The notes below the pieces were generated by a model. It was not told where the DNA came from. It was given only the letters and a program-made list of their open reading frames with translations, and ran no database searches. From assembly GCF_005497185.1 (NCBI RefSeq), contig NZ_RJTN01000004.1, positions 124,001 through 188,000 on the forward strand: a DNA stretch of 64,000 nt, given 5' to 3'. A program made the position numbers and the translations under genes. Positions 39,845 to 51,227 of this stretch are shown here, piece by piece. How positions within the stretch are numbered: position 1 is the stretch's first letter; each line of letters begins with the position of its first letter. This stretch comes from Pectobacterium polonicum. Lineage in GTDB: Bacteria; Pseudomonadota; Gammaproteobacteria; Enterobacterales; Enterobacteriaceae.

Positions 39845-40246
39845 TTGAAAATTACCCGCAGTGGTTCACACCCATCCCAGTCTGGCTCAGACAGCTATTT
39901 TTCCGGCAACGTACGCATTGATGCGCCCTTTCAGGGCACCGCACCCGCTCGGGTCGGCGGCGCAACAGTCACCTTTGAACCGGGTGCCCGCACGGCATGG
40001 CATACCCATCCGCTCGGTCAAACGCTGATTGTCACGCAGGGGCGGGGCTGGCTTCAAGAATGGGGTGGCGACATTCAGGAAATCAACCAGGGTGATATCG
40101 TCTGGATACCTGAAGGCGTAAAACACTGGCATGGCGCGACGGCGCAAACTGCCATGACGCATATTGCCATTGCCGAATCGCTCAACGGCAGCCCGGTCGA
40201 CTGGCTGGAAAAAGTCAGTGACGAGCAATACGGGAACAGGAAGTAG
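39845..40246 (+). CDS. Cupin-domain protein
   Basis: 133 residues with a single conserved cupin barrel: [25 protein letters not shown] (motif 1, metal-binding His) and [19 protein letters not shown] (motif 2). TTG start with AAGGAG six bases upstream. Members of this group act as small metal enzymes (mandelonitrile lyase-like or carboxymuconolactone-type) on reactive carbonyls; the substrate is unknown here. Divergent from the LysR regulator. Confidence 0.88.
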   Translation: MKITRSGSHPSQSGSDSYFSGNVRIDAPFQGTAPARVGGATVTFEPGARTAWHTHPLGQTLIVTQGRGWLQEWGGDIQEINQGDIVWIPEGVKHWHGATAQTAMTHIAIAESLNGSPVDWLEKVSDEQYGNRK

Positions 40247-40280
40247 CGACGAGATAAAAGTAGCGAGGGGGATAAACAGC

Positions 40281-40311
40281 AAAGCCACTCAGCGTGAAAC
40301 TGAGTGGCTTT
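40281..40311. terminator. Bidirectional terminator between cupin and EIIA genes
   Basis: AAAGCCACTCAG-CGTGAAA-CTGAGTGGCTTT: a 12-base perfect stem with a 7-base loop and A/T flanks, between convergent genes. Confidence 0.92.
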
Positions 40312-40332
40312 TCCGTTTGCTTCGTGATGTGA

Positions 40333-40656
40333 CTAGCGCATGTGCATATTAACGCCTGAGACCTCTTTCCTAAGTTCAATAATCTCTTCAGCCAATTCAC
40401 GGCACAACATCGCATTCATCAGGTGATCCTGTGCGTGCACCACGATGAGTTCAAGATGGGCTTTTTCCTTACTCTGGTGGCCAATAAATCCAGTTTGGAT
40501 CAACTGTGCTCGGTTCAGCGCTACCGCCGCCATTTTTAATAGTTCATCGACGTGTTCCCACTCGCCTCGGCGGGCGGATCTGAGTGCTTCCATTGCGCAG
40601 GAACGTGTTTCGCCAGATTTAACAATAAGCTCAATCATCCGCGTTTCTACATCCAT
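40333..40656 (-). CDS. PTS lactose/cellobiose-family EIIA protein (orphan)
   Basis: 107 residues, three-helix EIIA of the Lac/Cel type; the phospho-accepting histidine should lie in LIVVHAQDHLMNAML (about residue 76). GGGATGGGATA ribosome-binding site. EIIB and EIIC partners, and a sugar hydrolase, are not encoded nearby, so it must serve a transporter elsewhere or have a regulatory role. Confidence 0.88.
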   Translation of the reverse strand: MDVETRMIELIVKSGETRSCAMEALRSARRGEWEHVDELLKMAAVALNRAQLIQTGFIGHQSKEKAHLELIVVHAQDHLMNAMLCRELAEEIIELRKEVSGVNMHMR

Positions 40657-40996
40657 TATCCCATCCCCCGAATATCAGTTGCTGTGTCACTTTTTTGTCG
40701 GTCAATTAGCCCTACATTGCAGACAAGCGCACGTGACACCGAAGAGATACGGTGCATTTATTGTATCGCTACTCACAGCCTGCATAGTAAATATAGACGA
40801 TGAATCAAGATTTGTTTCTGTAAATCATGATGTTATATCTCATATTCGATGAAATAAATTTCACAGTGCCACCAACCTGTTTTTACGAGGTAGTTTTATC
40901 CCCTTTCACACCGCGACACCTGCTGAAATAAAGTGATGACCGAAATATCACATTCATCGAAACCTTAATTTAACCTTAAGAAAGCGAAATAATAAT

Positions 40997-41015
40997 AACT
41001 ATCATTATTATTATC
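40997..41015. promoter_or_regulatory. Fur box upstream of fbpA
   Basis: On the minus strand the sequence GATAATAATAATGATAGTT matches the Fur 19-mer at about 14 positions, and the region contains overlapping ATTATTATC repeats. It sits about 130 bases upstream of the iron-binding protein gene. The remainder of the 40657-41141 gap shows no gene. Confidence 0.7.
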
Positions 41016-41141
41016 GATATGTAGAATCCATTTTCGACTGCCGCTACATCCCTGCCTGTGTCACTAAAATAATGCGATACGAGGGAGTCAATGTCGGACA
41101 GCAATATTCAAACATAACGGGTATTGATAAGGGTAAATACT

Positions 41142-42158
41142 ATGAAGCTTGGTTTTGGATTACTGAGTTCTGCCGTTTTATTAGCTTCCGGCCTGACTCT
41201 CAGCGCATCGGCAAATGCAGCAGAAAACGATGAAGGGATTGTGATTTACAATGCCCAACATGAAAACCTCGTGAAATCCTGGGTTGACGGTTTCACGAAG
41301 GAAACCGGCATCAAGGTAACGCTGCGTAATGGCAGCGACACCGAATTGGGCAACCAACTGGTACAGGAAGGGAAATCGTCCCCCGCCGACGTGTTTCTGA
41401 CCGAAAACTCACCGTCAATGGTGCTGGTCGATAATGCCGATCTTTTTGCTCCGTTGGATAAAGCGACCCTTGCGCAGGTAGCACCTGACTATCGTCCGTC
41501 CCACGGCCGCTGGATCGGGATTGCCGCACGCTCCACCGTCTTTGTCTACAATCCGACCAAATTTACCGACGCTCAACTGCCGAAATCCTTAGCCGATCTG
41601 GCGAAGCCAGAATGGAAAGGCCGCTGGGCAGCGTCGCCATCGGGTGCGGATTTTCAGGCCATCGTCAGCGCTTATCTAGAGCTGAAAGGCGAAAAAGCCA
41701 CGCAAGAGTGGTTGAAAGGCATGAAGGAGAACTTCACTGCCTACAAGGGTAATAGCACGGTAATGAAAGCCGTGAACGCAGGTCAGATTGATAGCGGTGT
41801 GATCTATCACTATTACCGTTTTGTCGATCAGGCTAAAACCGGCGAAAACAGTAGCAACACGAAGCTGTACTACTTCAAGCATAAAGATCCGGGCGCGTTC
41901 GTCAGTATTTCCGGTGGCGGCGTACTGGCATCCAGCAAACACGCAAAAGACGCTCAGGCCTTTATCAAATGGATCACAGGCAAATCCGGTCAGGAAATCT
42001 TACGTACCAACAATGCGTTTGAATATGCCGTTGGCGTCAACGCGGCTTCAAATGACAAACTGGTTCCGCTGAAGGATCTGGATGCGCCGAAAGTTGATGC
42101 TGCCAAGCTCAACAGTAAGAAAGTCGTGGATCTGATGACACAGGCTGGCTTGCTGTAA
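41142..42158 (+). CDS. fbpA: Ferric iron periplasmic binding protein (FbpA/SfuA family)
   Basis: 338 residues with a signal peptide (MKLGFGLLSSAVLLASGLT..., cleavage after SANA). Mature start AENDEGIVIYNAQHENLVKSW is the family opening (His ligand), and the ferric-binding tyrosine pair is in VIYHYYRF. It captures naked Fe(III) in the periplasm and hands it to FbpB/C. ATG at 41142. Fur box upstream, hairpin downstream. Confidence 0.94.
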   Translation: MKLGFGLLSSAVLLASGLTLSASANAAENDEGIVIYNAQHENLVKSWVDGFTKETGIKVTLRNGSDTELGNQLVQEGKSSPADVFLTENSPSMVLVDNADLFAPLDKATLAQVAPDYRPSHGRWIGIAARSTVFVYNPTKFTDAQLPKSLADLAKPEWKGRWAASPSGADFQAIVSAYLELKGEKATQEWLKGMKENFTAYKGNSTVMKAVNAGQIDSGVIYHYYRFVDQAKTGENSSNTKLYYFKHKDPGAFVSISGGGVLASSKHAKDAQAFIKWITGKSGQEILRTNNAFEYAVGVNAASNDKLVPLKDLDAPKVDAAKLNSKKVVDLMTQAGLL

Positions 42159-42196
42159 TGGATAGATTGTAATACGTAAATGGTAGTGATAGCGCC

Positions 42197-42223
42197 TTCG
42201 TCAGGGCGTTTAGCCCTGACGAA
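42197..42223 (+). promoter_or_regulatory. Hairpin between fbpA and fbpB
   Basis: TTCGTCAGGGC-GTTTA-GCCCTGACGAA, an 11-base perfect stem. In binding-protein transporter operons such a structure after the first gene usually protects its mRNA or partly terminates, giving more binding protein than permease. Confidence 0.7.
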
Positions 42224-42287
42224 TCATCCCGCTCAACACGATTTTACCGTCTAAGAATATCGTCCTGACGAGGCAGCTACAGGCAGT

Positions 42288-43865
42288 ATGACAAACGTTA
42301 GCTACAGCAAAACTATCACGTTTCCCGCATCCTCTCCGCCATTACGCAAACCTGTCGCGTTGCTTACGATCGTCGCGTTGGTGTTATCCCTGTTGGGCTT
42401 CGTCCCACTGGGCTTTGTGATTGGCGTCAGCATTGATACCGGTTGGGAAACGGCGCGCGCCCTGCTTTTTCGCCCGCGCGTCGGTGAACTCCTGACAAAT
42501 ACGGTGCTGCTGGTTGTCCTGACGCTGCCGATTTGCACGGTGCTGGGCGTGCTGCTGGCCTGGCTGACAGAGCGTACAACCCTGCCTGCCCGACGCCTGT
42601 GGTCACTGCTACTCACCGCGCCGCTGGCAATACCCGCATTCGTACAAAGTTACGCCTGGATCAGCGCTGCGCCCGGTCTGCATGGCCTGCCGGCTGGCGT
42701 GTTTTTATCCGTCGTCGCCTATTTACCGTTTCTGTATTTACCCTGCGCCGCAACGCTGCGACGCCTTAACCCGGCGCTGGAAGATGTCGCATCTACGCTG
42801 GGCGTCCCTCCCGTGACCGTATTTTTCCGCGTGGTGCTGCCGCAGCTAAAGCTGGCCATTGGCGGCGGGCTGCTGCTGATTGCGCTGCATCTGCTGGCGG
42901 AGTATGGCCTGTTTGCCATGATCCGCTTCGATACCTTTACCACCGCGATTTTCGATCAGTTTCAGTCAACGTTTAATGGCCCTGCGGCCAACATGCTAGC
43001 TGGCGTGCTGGCGTTGCTGTGTCTATTTCTGCTGTGTGCGGATGCCCGCGTGCGCGGCGTCACGCGCTATGCACACGTTGGCTCTGGCGCGCCGCAGGTT
43101 GTCACACCGGTACGCTTGTCGCCACTTTCTCTCTCGCTGGCTCTGCTGTTACTGACAGCACTGGTGCTGCTGACGCTCGGCGTACCTTTTATTACGCTGT
43201 TCCGCTGGCTAGGTTTTGGCGGTTGGGAAGTGTGGCAACGCCGCGAACTGCTTGATGCCTTTAGCCAAACTATGACGCTGGCGCTGAGCGGGGCCGCCCT
43301 GACAACGCTCGCCGCGATCCCAATGGCCTGGCTAACCATTCGCCACCCCAATCGCCTGTATCGGTTTCTAGAAGGGTGTAATTACATCACCAGTTCTTTG
43401 CCAGGGATCGTCGTCGCACTGGCGCTGGTGACCACCACCATTCACGTCATCAGGCCACTCTATCAGACCGAATTCACCGTGCTGTTAGCTTATCTGCTGA
43501 TGTTCATGCCACGGGCGCTGGTTAATCTACGCGCGGGTATCGCACAGGCACCAGTAGAGTTGGAACAGGTTGCAGCCAGCCTAGGGCGTTCGCCATTGCA
43601 GACGTTAATGACCGTGACCATTCGGCTGGCGGCGCCCGGCGTTGCAACCGGAGCAACGCTCGTCTTTCTGGCAATCGTCAATGAACTGACCGCCACGCTG
43701 CTGCTGGCCCCCAACGGCACCCGCACGCTGGCGACGGGCTTTTGGGCGCTCACCAGTGAGATCGATTATCCCGCAGCGGCACCCTACGCACTTATTCTGG
43801 TCCTACTGTCGCTGCCGTGGACCTGGTTTCTCTACACGCAATCACAAAAAATGGCGGGGCTGTAA
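42288..43865 (+). CDS. fbpB: Ferric iron ABC permease (FbpB/SfuB family)
   Basis: 525 residues formed by two fused permease halves, each with the cytoplasmic EAA-type loop ([23 protein letters not shown] and [23 protein letters not shown]) that binds the ATPase. About twelve helices. Inner membrane. The next gene starts 3 bases after its stop (operon). Confidence 0.94.
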   Translation: MTNVSYSKTITFPASSPPLRKPVALLTIVALVLSLLGFVPLGFVIGVSIDTGWETARALLFRPRVGELLTNTVLLVVLTLPICTVLGVLLAWLTERTTLPARRLWSLLLTAPLAIPAFVQSYAWISAAPGLHGLPAGVFLSVVAYLPFLYLPCAATLRRLNPALEDVASTLGVPPVTVFFRVVLPQLKLAIGGGLLLIALHLLAEYGLFAMIRFDTFTTAIFDQFQSTFNGPAANMLAGVLALLCLFLLCADARVRGVTRYAHVGSGAPQVVTPVRLSPLSLSLALLLLTALVLLTLGVPFITLFRWLGFGGWEVWQRRELLDAFSQTMTLALSGAALTTLAAIPMAWLTIRHPNRLYRFLEGCNYITSSLPGIVVALALVTTTIHVIRPLYQTEFTVLLAYLLMFMPRALVNLRAGIAQAPVELEQVAASLGRSPLQTLMTVTIRLAAPGVATGATLVFLAIVNELTATLLLAPNGTRTLATGFWALTSEIDYPAAAPYALILVLLSLPWTWFLYTQSQKMAGL

Positions 43866-43867
43866 TC

Positions 43868-44908
43868 ATGTTGGAACTTCATCGCGTCAGTAAAAGCTTT
43901 AACGGGCGCACCGTGCTGTCTGATATTCATCTGACGCTAGAAAACAGCCGCCGCACGGCGATTGTCGGCCCGTCCGGTTCGGGGAAAACCACGCTGCTGC
44001 GCCTGATTGCCGGGTTTGAAAAACCGGATACCGGCGTCATCACGCTAAACGGACAGACGCTCTGCGATAACGGGCTGTCCGTTCCTGCCCATCAGCGCGG
44101 AATCGGCTACGTCCCGCAGGACGGCGCGCTGTTCCCGCATCTCTGCATCGCAGACAACATCGCCTTTGGGCTAAAAGGCACGAAGGCGGAAAAACAAAAG
44201 CGTGTGGATGAGCTGATGGCGCTGGTTTCCCTTCCGGCGCATTTGAAGAAGCACTCGCCGCATGAGATTTCCGGCGGTCAGCAGCAGCGTGTCGCACTGG
44301 CGCGCGCGCTGGCACAGCGCCCTGCATTGATGCTGCTGGATGAACCGTTTTCCGCGCTGGATACTGGCCTGCGTGCCGCCACCCGTAAAGCGGTGATGGA
44401 TGTCTTGCAGCAGGCTAACGTAGCATCGATTCTGGTGACACACGATCAGGGAGAGGCGCTATCTTTTGCCGATCGGGTCGTCGTGATGCGCGACGGCCAG
44501 CTGTCGCAATCGGGTTCGCCGTGGACGCTCTACCACCGCCCCAACAGCGAGGACATCGCCACCTTCCTCGGTGAAACACTGATTCTTGATGCGCAGATTG
44601 ACGGCGATCAGGCTAATTGCCTGCTTGGGTGCATCGCAGTGGAGCGCTCAAGGGCGAACGGTCGGGCAAGAATTATGCTCAGGCCGGAGCAGATAATGAT
44701 TCAGGATACCGGAATAACGAGCACGGCACACATTCGCGCCACCATCCGCAACGTCGAGTTTTCCGGCTTTGTCTCTACGCTGACGCTCTGCATCCACAAC
44801 GCAGAAGCCGATGTCATTGAACTAAAAACCGTCAGTCATGCCGCTTTCACCGTCGGTCAACAGGTTAGCCTCAGCGTGAACGGTGCGGCACACGTTTTCA
44901 GTCAATAA
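43868..44908 (+). CDS. fbpC: Ferric iron ABC ATPase (FbpC/SfuC family)
   Basis: 346 residues. Walker A GPSGSGKTTLLRLIAG, signature SGGQQQRVALARALAQ, Walker B MLLDEPFSALD, and switch His in VTHDQGEAL. A C-terminal regulatory/TOBE-like domain follows, as in FbpC. ATG at 43868 just after fbpB. Confidence 0.95.
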   Translation: MLELHRVSKSFNGRTVLSDIHLTLENSRRTAIVGPSGSGKTTLLRLIAGFEKPDTGVITLNGQTLCDNGLSVPAHQRGIGYVPQDGALFPHLCIADNIAFGLKGTKAEKQKRVDELMALVSLPAHLKKHSPHEISGGQQQRVALARALAQRPALMLLDEPFSALDTGLRAATRKAVMDVLQQANVASILVTHDQGEALSFADRVVVMRDGQLSQSGSPWTLYHRPNSEDIATFLGETLILDAQIDGDQANCLLGCIAVERSRANGRARIMLRPEQIMIQDTGITSTAHIRATIRNVEFSGFVSTLTLCIHNAEADVIELKTVSHAAFTVGQQVSLSVNGAAHVFSQ

Positions 44909-44938
44909 TCGTCCTCACGGGCGGTAAACACAGGCAGT

Positions 44939-45334
44939 TTATTTCGCCGCCTGCGCGTTACGACTCACCAGCCAGACGCCCAGCAGAATAATCAAGACGC
45001 CGAGGTTTTTACGCAGGCTCATCGCTTCATTCAGCCACGGCAGGAAAACCGCCGCCAGATAAACCACCGCGTAGCTCAGGCTAATCAGCGGATAGGCGCG
45101 GCTTAGCGGCAGATAGCGCAGCACCATGAACCAGCACACCATCGACAGCCCGTAGCAGATCACCCCGACCAGCACCGCAACCGCAGGCCAGCCCGCCACC
45201 AACGAGCTGAGCGACGGCCAGTGTGCGAAGGAAATGCTCGGCAGCGCCAGCATGCCGCTTTTCATTAACACCTGCGCGGTGCTGGCGAGCACAATGCTGA
45301 TAATCGCCCAGATATAGCCTCTTTTCGCCATCAT
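44939..45334 (-). CDS. arnF: Undecaprenyl-P-Ara4N flippase subunit ArnF
   Basis: 131 residues, four transmembrane helices of the small multidrug-resistance type. With ArnE it is thought to move undecaprenyl-phosphate-Ara4N to the periplasmic face, where ArnT uses it. Start overlaps the arnE stop (GGATGATGG). The frame is open far upstream, but that is a shadow of arnE in another frame. Last gene of the arn operon. Confidence 0.92.
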   Translation of the reverse strand: MMAKRGYIWAIISIVLASTAQVLMKSGMLALPSISFAHWPSLSSLVAGWPAVAVLVGVICYGLSMVCWFMVLRYLPLSRAYPLISLSYAVVYLAAVFLPWLNEAMSLRKNLGVLIILLGVWLVSRNAQAAK

Positions 45335-45672
45335 CCCCCCTGCATCAGATAGATACCGATGACAATCAGCGCAATGCCCCACCAGTGGTGTCTGTCCACA
45401 CGCTCGCCAAACCCGTAGTGCGCCAGCAGCGTGACCAGTACAAAATTGATACTCAGCAGCGGATACGCCACACCGAGCGGGAGATGCTGCAACACCACAA
45501 GCCACAGCAGCAGCCCGATGCCGAGCAGCAAGGCCGCCACCATCAGCCATCCCAGCGTCACGCGCTGGCGTCGATGCGTCGGCAAACGCCGCCAGCACTC
45601 TGCCGCCTGTTTCTGGCACAGTTGCCCTAAACTGGTCAGCAGGCAGACAATGGCAACCAATAGATAACTCAT
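45331..45672 (-). CDS. arnE: Undecaprenyl-P-Ara4N flippase subunit ArnE
   Basis: 113 residues with four helices of EmrE type; starts [29 protein letters not shown] and contains [23 protein letters not shown]. Forms a heterodimer with ArnF. Overlaps arnT by 4 bases and arnF by 4 bases. Confidence 0.93.
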   Translation of the reverse strand: MSYLLVAIVCLLTSLGQLCQKQAAECWRRLPTHRRQRVTLGWLMVAALLLGIGLLLWLVVLQHLPLGVAYPLLSINFVLVTLLAHYGFGERVDRHHWWGIALIVIGIYLMQGG

Positions 45673-47339
45673 GGCGCTACCTGCTTATAAAACAGCAGTA
45701 CGTAACGGTGCGACTTTCTCAACTGATCGGGCACAGGCAGATTGCGATACTCGTCATCGCTGTCCCGGTCGATCTTCAGCATCAGCGCGACATTTCCGCT
45801 ACGCCGTTTCTCGGCAAGCCAAGTTGGAAAAGCGCCCTCATCGACAAAGCGGTCAGCGGAATCTGCATAGTGCAGCCCATAGTTCAGCTCGCCCCGCGCC
45901 TTAAATAAGGTGATATCGCTACGCTTTAATTCCCACGCCAGTCCGGCGGCCAGCCCCACCTCGTCGCTCAGCACATAGCGGCTGTCTTGCAGCAACGGCT
46001 GATGGCTACGAATAAAGGTTTGAGGATTCTTTGAATCCACCACGCTCGCCGGAATACTCCCGCCAACGAGCAGCGCCAGAAATAGCGGACAGCCCGCGAC
46101 CAGATAGCCCCACGCCCGCTGCTTTTTCAGGCTGACAGCGGCAAAGGCCACCCAGCCGATAAAACAGACGACACCCGAGACAATGGTCAGCCCTTCTCCC
46201 GACTGATAGAAATGCGGCACGATGATGCCGAGGCCCAGCGCCGCAACGGCGAGCGCCAGCACGCTGCCGAAGGCAATATTGAGCCAGCTATTGATGCGCA
46301 ATACGCGTTCGCGTATTGCGGGTGCCAGCCCGGAAATCCACGCCGCCATCAGCAGCGCCAGCGGTGCAAAGCACGGCAGAATATAAGTCAGCAGCTTACC
46401 TTTGGCGATGCTGAAAAACAGCAGCGGCATCACCATCCAGCACAACAGGAGGAACCGCTCCGGGTTCGTCTTCCGTTTCGTCCAGCCGCTGCACAACGCG
46501 CCCGGCAGCAGCGCCAGCCAGGGGAACGTCCCGAGAATCAAAACGGGCAGGTAATACCAGAACGGCGCTTTATGCTGCGCATCATCTTCTGCAAAACGCT
46601 GGATATGCTCAATCCAAAAGAAGTAATGCCAGTAATCGGCTTCTCGCGCATGCACCGCCAGCGCCCACGGCGCACTCAGCAATACCGCAACGACAATCGC
46701 CAGCGGCCCAAACAGCAGCAATTCCTTAATCCGCTTTTGCGCCAGCGCCACCGGCAGCACGCTGATCACCGGTAAAGCCAGCGCCAGAAAGCCTTTGGTC
46801 ATGAATCCCATGCCGCAGGCCAGTCCCATCAGCCCCCAGGCCATAAGCCGCTCACGTGTCAGCGTGGCACGCTGAATCAGAATGTGGCTGAACAGCGCCG
46901 CCGTCATCCAGAGCGTCACCATCGGATCGAGCACGCTGTACGTGCCGATACCATACACGAGCAGCGATGTCAGATAGATCGTCGTCGCCAGCAGCGCGGT
47001 ACGCTGGTTTTTCCACAGCAGCATCGCCAGCCAGAACACCAGCAGCGCGCTCAACCCGGTAGAAAATACCGAGGCAAAACGCACGGAAAAATTGGTATGA
47101 CCTAATAACCACTGACTGAGGTTATTCAGCCAGTAGCCCGCAACGGGTTTCTCAAAATAGCGAACCCCCAACAAATGCGGCACGATCCAATCGCCACGCT
47201 GAAGCATCTCGCGGCTGATTTCGGCATAGCGCGTTTCGTCCGGCGACCACAGCCAACGACCGTTAAGCGGTAACAGGTAGAGCAAAGCAAATAGCACCAA
47301 TATCATGGTGCTTTTCAGCCTTATCATGCCTTTTTCCAT
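45669..47339 (-). CDS. arnT: L-Ara4N transferase ArnT
   Basis: 556 residues (GT83). Opens near residue 12 with a helix, then [27 protein letters not shown], the catalytic aspartate/glutamate loop of ArnT/PMT enzymes, then about a dozen helices and a C-terminal periplasmic domain. It attaches 4-amino-4-deoxy-L-arabinose to lipid A and so lowers binding of polymyxin and plant cationic peptides. The ATG at 47339 has GCAGGAGATAAC upstream; the open frame goes back to 47384, which I do not use. Confidence 0.94.
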   Translation of the reverse strand: MEKGMIRLKSTMILVLFALLYLLPLNGRWLWSPDETRYAEISREMLQRGDWIVPHLLGVRYFEKPVAGYWLNNLSQWLLGHTNFSVRFASVFSTGLSALLVFWLAMLLWKNQRTALLATTIYLTSLLVYGIGTYSVLDPMVTLWMTAALFSHILIQRATLTRERLMAWGLMGLACGMGFMTKGFLALALPVISVLPVALAQKRIKELLLFGPLAIVVAVLLSAPWALAVHAREADYWHYFFWIEHIQRFAEDDAQHKAPFWYYLPVLILGTFPWLALLPGALCSGWTKRKTNPERFLLLCWMVMPLLFFSIAKGKLLTYILPCFAPLALLMAAWISGLAPAIRERVLRINSWLNIAFGSVLALAVAALGLGIIVPHFYQSGEGLTIVSGVVCFIGWVAFAAVSLKKQRAWGYLVAGCPLFLALLVGGSIPASVVDSKNPQTFIRSHQPLLQDSRYVLSDEVGLAAGLAWELKRSDITLFKARGELNYGLHYADSADRFVDEGAFPTWLAEKRRSGNVALMLKIDRDSDDEYRNLPVPDQLRKSHRYVLLFYKQVAP

Positions 47340-47356
47340 GTTATCTCCTGCTTTAT

Positions 47357-48250
47357 TTATTCTTCCGTTTGCACACCAAGCCACCCTTCCCGCCCGGGAA
47401 ACGGCGCGCGTTCAATCCGCCCGACGGGCAACGTGGCTCGGTCATCAGGCAGCAATGAGGAAAGTGGACAAAATTCGATGTGCTGCTGACGGGCGCGAAG
47501 CAGCAACTGACGGAACAGCGCCAGCTTCGCGCCACCTTCAACCTCCGCATGGATGGTGTAGACCGGCACACCGCGATCCTGCTGGATCGCCTCAAGAATA
47601 AAGTCATTAAATTCGCCGTCACTCACGCGCTCGCCGATGACTTCATCGTAGGTCGGCAATGTGACAGGAATCTGCACAGTACCTAGCTCACCATTTTTCA
47701 GGCGTGGTCGGAAAGGTCGGGTGCCGCGGCAGTCGCTGTTATAATCCAGATTCCAGCGCTGCTTCATCTCTACAACACGCGAATCAGCTCGCCAGCCCGC
47801 CACAGCGGAGCAGCGCACGGGTGATGGCAGCATCGGCGTCAGCGCGTCCATTCCTTCACGGAACTGCGCCGCTAATTGCGCCTCCGACCAGCGGGCGACA
47901 TTCGCCTGCCAGCCATGATGATCCCAGGCGTGTAGCCCCACCTCATGCCCGGCGTCGTGCGTCTGGCGGATTAACGCGCCAAACCGTGCGCCGATATGAC
48001 GCCCCGGCCACGCCGTACCGGCCAGCAAGATATCCCAGCCGTAGAGCGAGGCCGCGTTGGAGCGCAGCATCTTCCATAAAAAGCGTGGACGCAGCAGACG
48101 CCACAGGTGGCGCCCCATGTTGTCCGGCCCGACGCTAAAAAAGACACTCGCCTGAATATCGAACTCCGCCAGCACATCCAGCAACGCAGGCACGCCGTCC
48201 CGCGTACCGCGCCAGGTATCGACATCTATCCGCAGGCCAACGCGCGTCAT
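47357..48250 (-). CDS. arnD: 4-deoxy-4-formamido-L-arabinose-phosphoundecaprenol deformylase ArnD
   Basis: 297 residues of the polysaccharide deacetylase (NodB) fold. RIDVDTWRG near the N-terminus holds the metal-binding aspartate, and [11 protein letters not shown] (about residue 120) the histidines. It removes the formyl group from undecaprenyl-P-Ara4FN, which drives the pathway forward. Overlaps arnA by 4 bases. Confidence 0.94.
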   Translation of the reverse strand: MTRVGLRIDVDTWRGTRDGVPALLDVLAEFDIQASVFFSVGPDNMGRHLWRLLRPRFLWKMLRSNAASLYGWDILLAGTAWPGRHIGARFGALIRQTHDAGHEVGLHAWDHHGWQANVARWSEAQLAAQFREGMDALTPMLPSPVRCSAVAGWRADSRVVEMKQRWNLDYNSDCRGTRPFRPRLKNGELGTVQIPVTLPTYDEVIGERVSDGEFNDFILEAIQQDRGVPVYTIHAEVEGGAKLALFRQLLLRARQQHIEFCPLSSLLPDDRATLPVGRIERAPFPGREGWLGVQTEE

Positions 48251-50247
48251 CCCTGCGCATCCGTGATATCAGCAGCGTGTTGGGACTCAACGGTACGCAG
48301 AAAATAGTCCAGCGTTTCCGCGACGGTTTGTTCCATCTTCACCGTGGGTTCCCATGCCAGCAGGCGTTTGGCGTTGCGAATGCTTGGCGTGCGGTGCGCC
48401 ACATCCTGATAGCCTTTGCCGTAATAGCTGCTGCTTTCCACATCAATAAATCCGGCGAACGGCGGGAAGCGATCGCGCAGCGGGTGCGCATTAAAGCTGG
48501 TCAGCAGCATTTCGCCCAGTTCGCGGATACTGGCTTCATTATGCGGATTGCCGATGTTGATGATCTGGCTGTCACACTGGCCGTTACGGTTTTCAATGAT
48601 ACGGAACAGCGCCTCAATACCATCATGAATGTCGGTAAAGCAGCGTTTCTGCTCCCCGCCATCCACCAGCTTGATTGGCGATCCTTCCACCAAATTGAGG
48701 ATCAACTGAGTAATGGCGCGAGAACTGCCGATGCGTGCCGCATCCAGCGTATCCAGACGCGGCCCCATCCAGTTAAACGGACGGAACAGCGTGAAGCGCA
48801 GGCCGTTTTTCGCGCCGTAGGCCCAGATCACCCGATCCAGCAGTTGCTTGGACACGGAATAAATCCAGCGCTGCTTGTTGATCGGCCCGACAATCAAACG
48901 TGAAGTATCTTCATCAAATTCTTTATCATCACACATGCCGTACACTTCTGAGGTGGACGGGAAAACGATGCGTTTGTTGTAGCGCACGCAGTCGCGCACG
49001 ATTTTCAGGTTCTCTTCAAAGTCCAATTCAAACACGCGCAGCGGATTACGGGTGTATTCAATCGGCGTGGCAATCGCCACCAGCGGCAGAATGACATCGC
49101 ATTTCTTGATGTGGTATTCGATCCATTCGTTATGGATGCTGATATCGCCTTCCACAAAATGGAAACGCGGATCGCCAAGAAAACGGGCGATGGCATCCGA
49201 GCTGATATCCAGCCCGTAGATCTCATAGCGATCGTCACGCAGCAGGCGCTCGGTCAGGTGGTTACCGATAAAACCGTTCACACCGAGGATCAACACACGC
49301 GTGCGGCGTCGTTGCACTCGGCTGGCGAGGTTGCCCAGCCGCGCCTGCGGCACCATGCCCATTTCCGCCGCCAGTCGGCTACCCGACATGTACAGCCCGG
49401 CTTCACTCTGTCCGCTGACGATCTCAAGTGCGTCTTCACCGCAGGACACCACCAGCGGTGACGTCGAGATAATCGCGCCCGGCTCACCACCGATCTTGTC
49501 CTTTACAATACGAGCGCGCCAAATCGTCACGTTGCGCTCGCCGAGAAACGTAAATGCTCCCGGATACGGCTCCGTCACCGCGCGGATCAGGTTGTTAATC
49601 TCACGGGCGCTTTTTTGCCAGTCGATCAGCCCATCTGCCGCCGTGCGGCGTCCGAAATAGCTGGCTCGACTTTCATCCTGCGGCGTCAGCGTAATCTCAC
49701 GCGAGCGGATCAGCGGTAACTGCTGTGCCAGTAACGCGGCAGCGGCGGTACGACATTTTCCATGTAGCGTCAGCGCGGTGTCTTCCTCGTCAATCGCCAC
49801 CACGGATTGTGCGACGATATCGCCCGCATCGGCGCGAGAAACCATCTTGTGCAGCGTTACGCCCGTTTGCGTTTCACCGTTCACCAGCACCCAATTCACT
49901 GGTGCTCGCCCACGGTAGCGCGGCAGCAGTGAGCCATGCAGATTGAATGCGCCAAACGACGGTAGCTGGAGAATGTCATCGCTTAATAACGTGCGGTAAT
50001 AGAAGGAAAAAATAACATCCGGTGCCAGCTCTCGAATGCGGTTCACCCAAAGTGGGTGATTCACGTCTTCCGGTGCAAACACCGGCACATCCATCTCAGC
50101 TGCCGCTTTCGCCACTGATGCATAAAAGTGATTCTCACCCGGTGCATCACTGTGCGTGAATACCGCCTGAATCTCGTAGCCTGCAAGCCTCAACGCTTCA
50201 AGACCAACACAGCCGATATCATGGTAGGCAAATACGATCGCTTTCAT
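48247..50247 (-). CDS. arnA: Bifunctional UDP-Ara4N formyltransferase / UDP-glucuronate decarboxylase ArnA
   Basis: 666 residues. N-terminal formyltransferase (about 1-300) with [19 protein letters not shown], and C-terminal SDR domain (about 315-660) with [18 protein letters not shown] (NAD-binding) and [15 protein letters not shown] (Tyr/Lys region, here S-V-S-K). Decarboxylates UDP-glucuronate from Ugd, then formylates UDP-Ara4N made by ArnB. Overlaps arnC and arnD by 4 bases. Confidence 0.95.
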   Translation of the reverse strand: MKAIVFAYHDIGCVGLEALRLAGYEIQAVFTHSDAPGENHFYASVAKAAAEMDVPVFAPEDVNHPLWVNRIRELAPDVIFSFYYRTLLSDDILQLPSFGAFNLHGSLLPRYRGRAPVNWVLVNGETQTGVTLHKMVSRADAGDIVAQSVVAIDEEDTALTLHGKCRTAAAALLAQQLPLIRSREITLTPQDESRASYFGRRTAADGLIDWQKSAREINNLIRAVTEPYPGAFTFLGERNVTIWRARIVKDKIGGEPGAIISTSPLVVSCGEDALEIVSGQSEAGLYMSGSRLAAEMGMVPQARLGNLASRVQRRRTRVLILGVNGFIGNHLTERLLRDDRYEIYGLDISSDAIARFLGDPRFHFVEGDISIHNEWIEYHIKKCDVILPLVAIATPIEYTRNPLRVFELDFEENLKIVRDCVRYNKRIVFPSTSEVYGMCDDKEFDEDTSRLIVGPINKQRWIYSVSKQLLDRVIWAYGAKNGLRFTLFRPFNWMGPRLDTLDAARIGSSRAITQLILNLVEGSPIKLVDGGEQKRCFTDIHDGIEALFRIIENRNGQCDSQIINIGNPHNEASIRELGEMLLTSFNAHPLRDRFPPFAGFIDVESSSYYGKGYQDVAHRTPSIRNAKRLLAWEPTVKMEQTVAETLDYFLRTVESQHAADITDAQG

Positions 50248-51227
50248 TCTTCTTCATCCCGTAAGCTGGTGGTCAGTGGCGTTGCCGCGCTCACCGTTTT
50301 TTGCACAAAATAGCGTGGCCGAGCACGCACATCGGTATAGATACGACCGATGTATTCCCCCAATAGCCCCATCCCGACGAACTGCGCGCCGATAAACATG
50401 AACAGCACGGCAAACAGCGTGAACACGCCTTCAGCCGCCCACTCCGCGCCAAAAAACAGCCGCAGACCAATCAACAGCAGCGCCAGCAGGAACCCCGACA
50501 GCGCAACGACGCTGCCAATCAGGCTGAGTATGCGCAGCGGCGTCGTGGTCAGGCAGGTCAGCAGGTCGTACATCAGGTTAATTAGCTTGAGAAAGCTGTA
50601 TTTGGACGTGCCGAACTCGCGCTCGGCGTGCAACACGTCGATCTCGATAGTTTTGCGCGCGAAGGTATTGGCAAGAATAGGAATAAAGGTGCTACGTTCG
50701 TGACAGCGCAGCATCGCGCTGACGATATGGCGACGGTAGGCACGCAACATGCAGCCGTAATCTGCCATCGATTTTCCGGTTGAACGTCGGATCATCATAT
50801 TGATGGTTTTCGAGGCCAGTTTGCGAAACAGCGAATCCTTCCGGTTTGCCCGCACAGTGCCGACCACGTCATAGCCTTGCGACGCGAACTCCACCAGCCG
50901 CGGGATTTCCTCCGGCGGGTTCTGCAAATCAGCATCCAGCGTGATCACCACATCGCCCACCGCCTGCTGGAATCCGGCCATGATGGCCGAATGCTGGCCA
51001 TAGTTGCGGTTCAACAGCACAGCGATGATGTGCTTTTCCGGGTCGCTCGCCGCCTCAGTCAACAGTTCTGCCGAGCGGTCGCTGCTGCCGTCATCAACCA
51101 GAATAATTTCCCAGGGTTTACCGATCTGCCGACAGGCCGCCAGCGTGCGTTCAATTAGCGCCGGCAGGCTCTCTTCTTCGTTATAAACGGGGATCACAAC
51201 AGAAACATTGTTGATGTCATCAATCAC
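50244..51227 (-). CDS. arnC: Undecaprenyl-phosphate Ara4FN transferase ArnC
   Basis: 327 residues. GT2 domain with [21 protein letters not shown] and [14 protein letters not shown] (DxD-type), then two C-terminal membrane helices (about 235-290). It puts Ara4FN on undecaprenyl phosphate at the inner membrane. Overlaps arnB by 8 bases. Confidence 0.95.
   Translation of the reverse strand: MIDDINNVSVVIPVYNEEESLPALIERTLAACRQIGKPWEIILVDDGSSDRSAELLTEAASDPEKHIIAVLLNRNYGQHSAIMAGFQQAVGDVVITLDADLQNPPEEIPRLVEFASQGYDVVGTVRANRKDSLFRKLASKTINMMIRRSTGKSMADYGCMLRAYRRHIVSAMLRCHERSTFIPILANTFARKTIEIDVLHAEREFGTSKYSFLKLINLMYDLLTCLTTTPLRILSLIGSVVALSGFLLALLLIGLRLFFGAEWAAEGVFTLFAVLFMFIGAQFVGMGLLGEYIGRIYTDVRARPRYFVQKTVSAATPLTTSLRDEEE

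Noticed and set aside
44939-45619. 226-codon version of arnF
   Set aside because: The N-terminal 95 codons are arnE read in another frame; real ArnF starts at 45334.
46212-46775. 187-codon plus-strand open frame
   Set aside because: Antisense to arnT, Arg/Gln-rich; shadow of a GC-rich gene.
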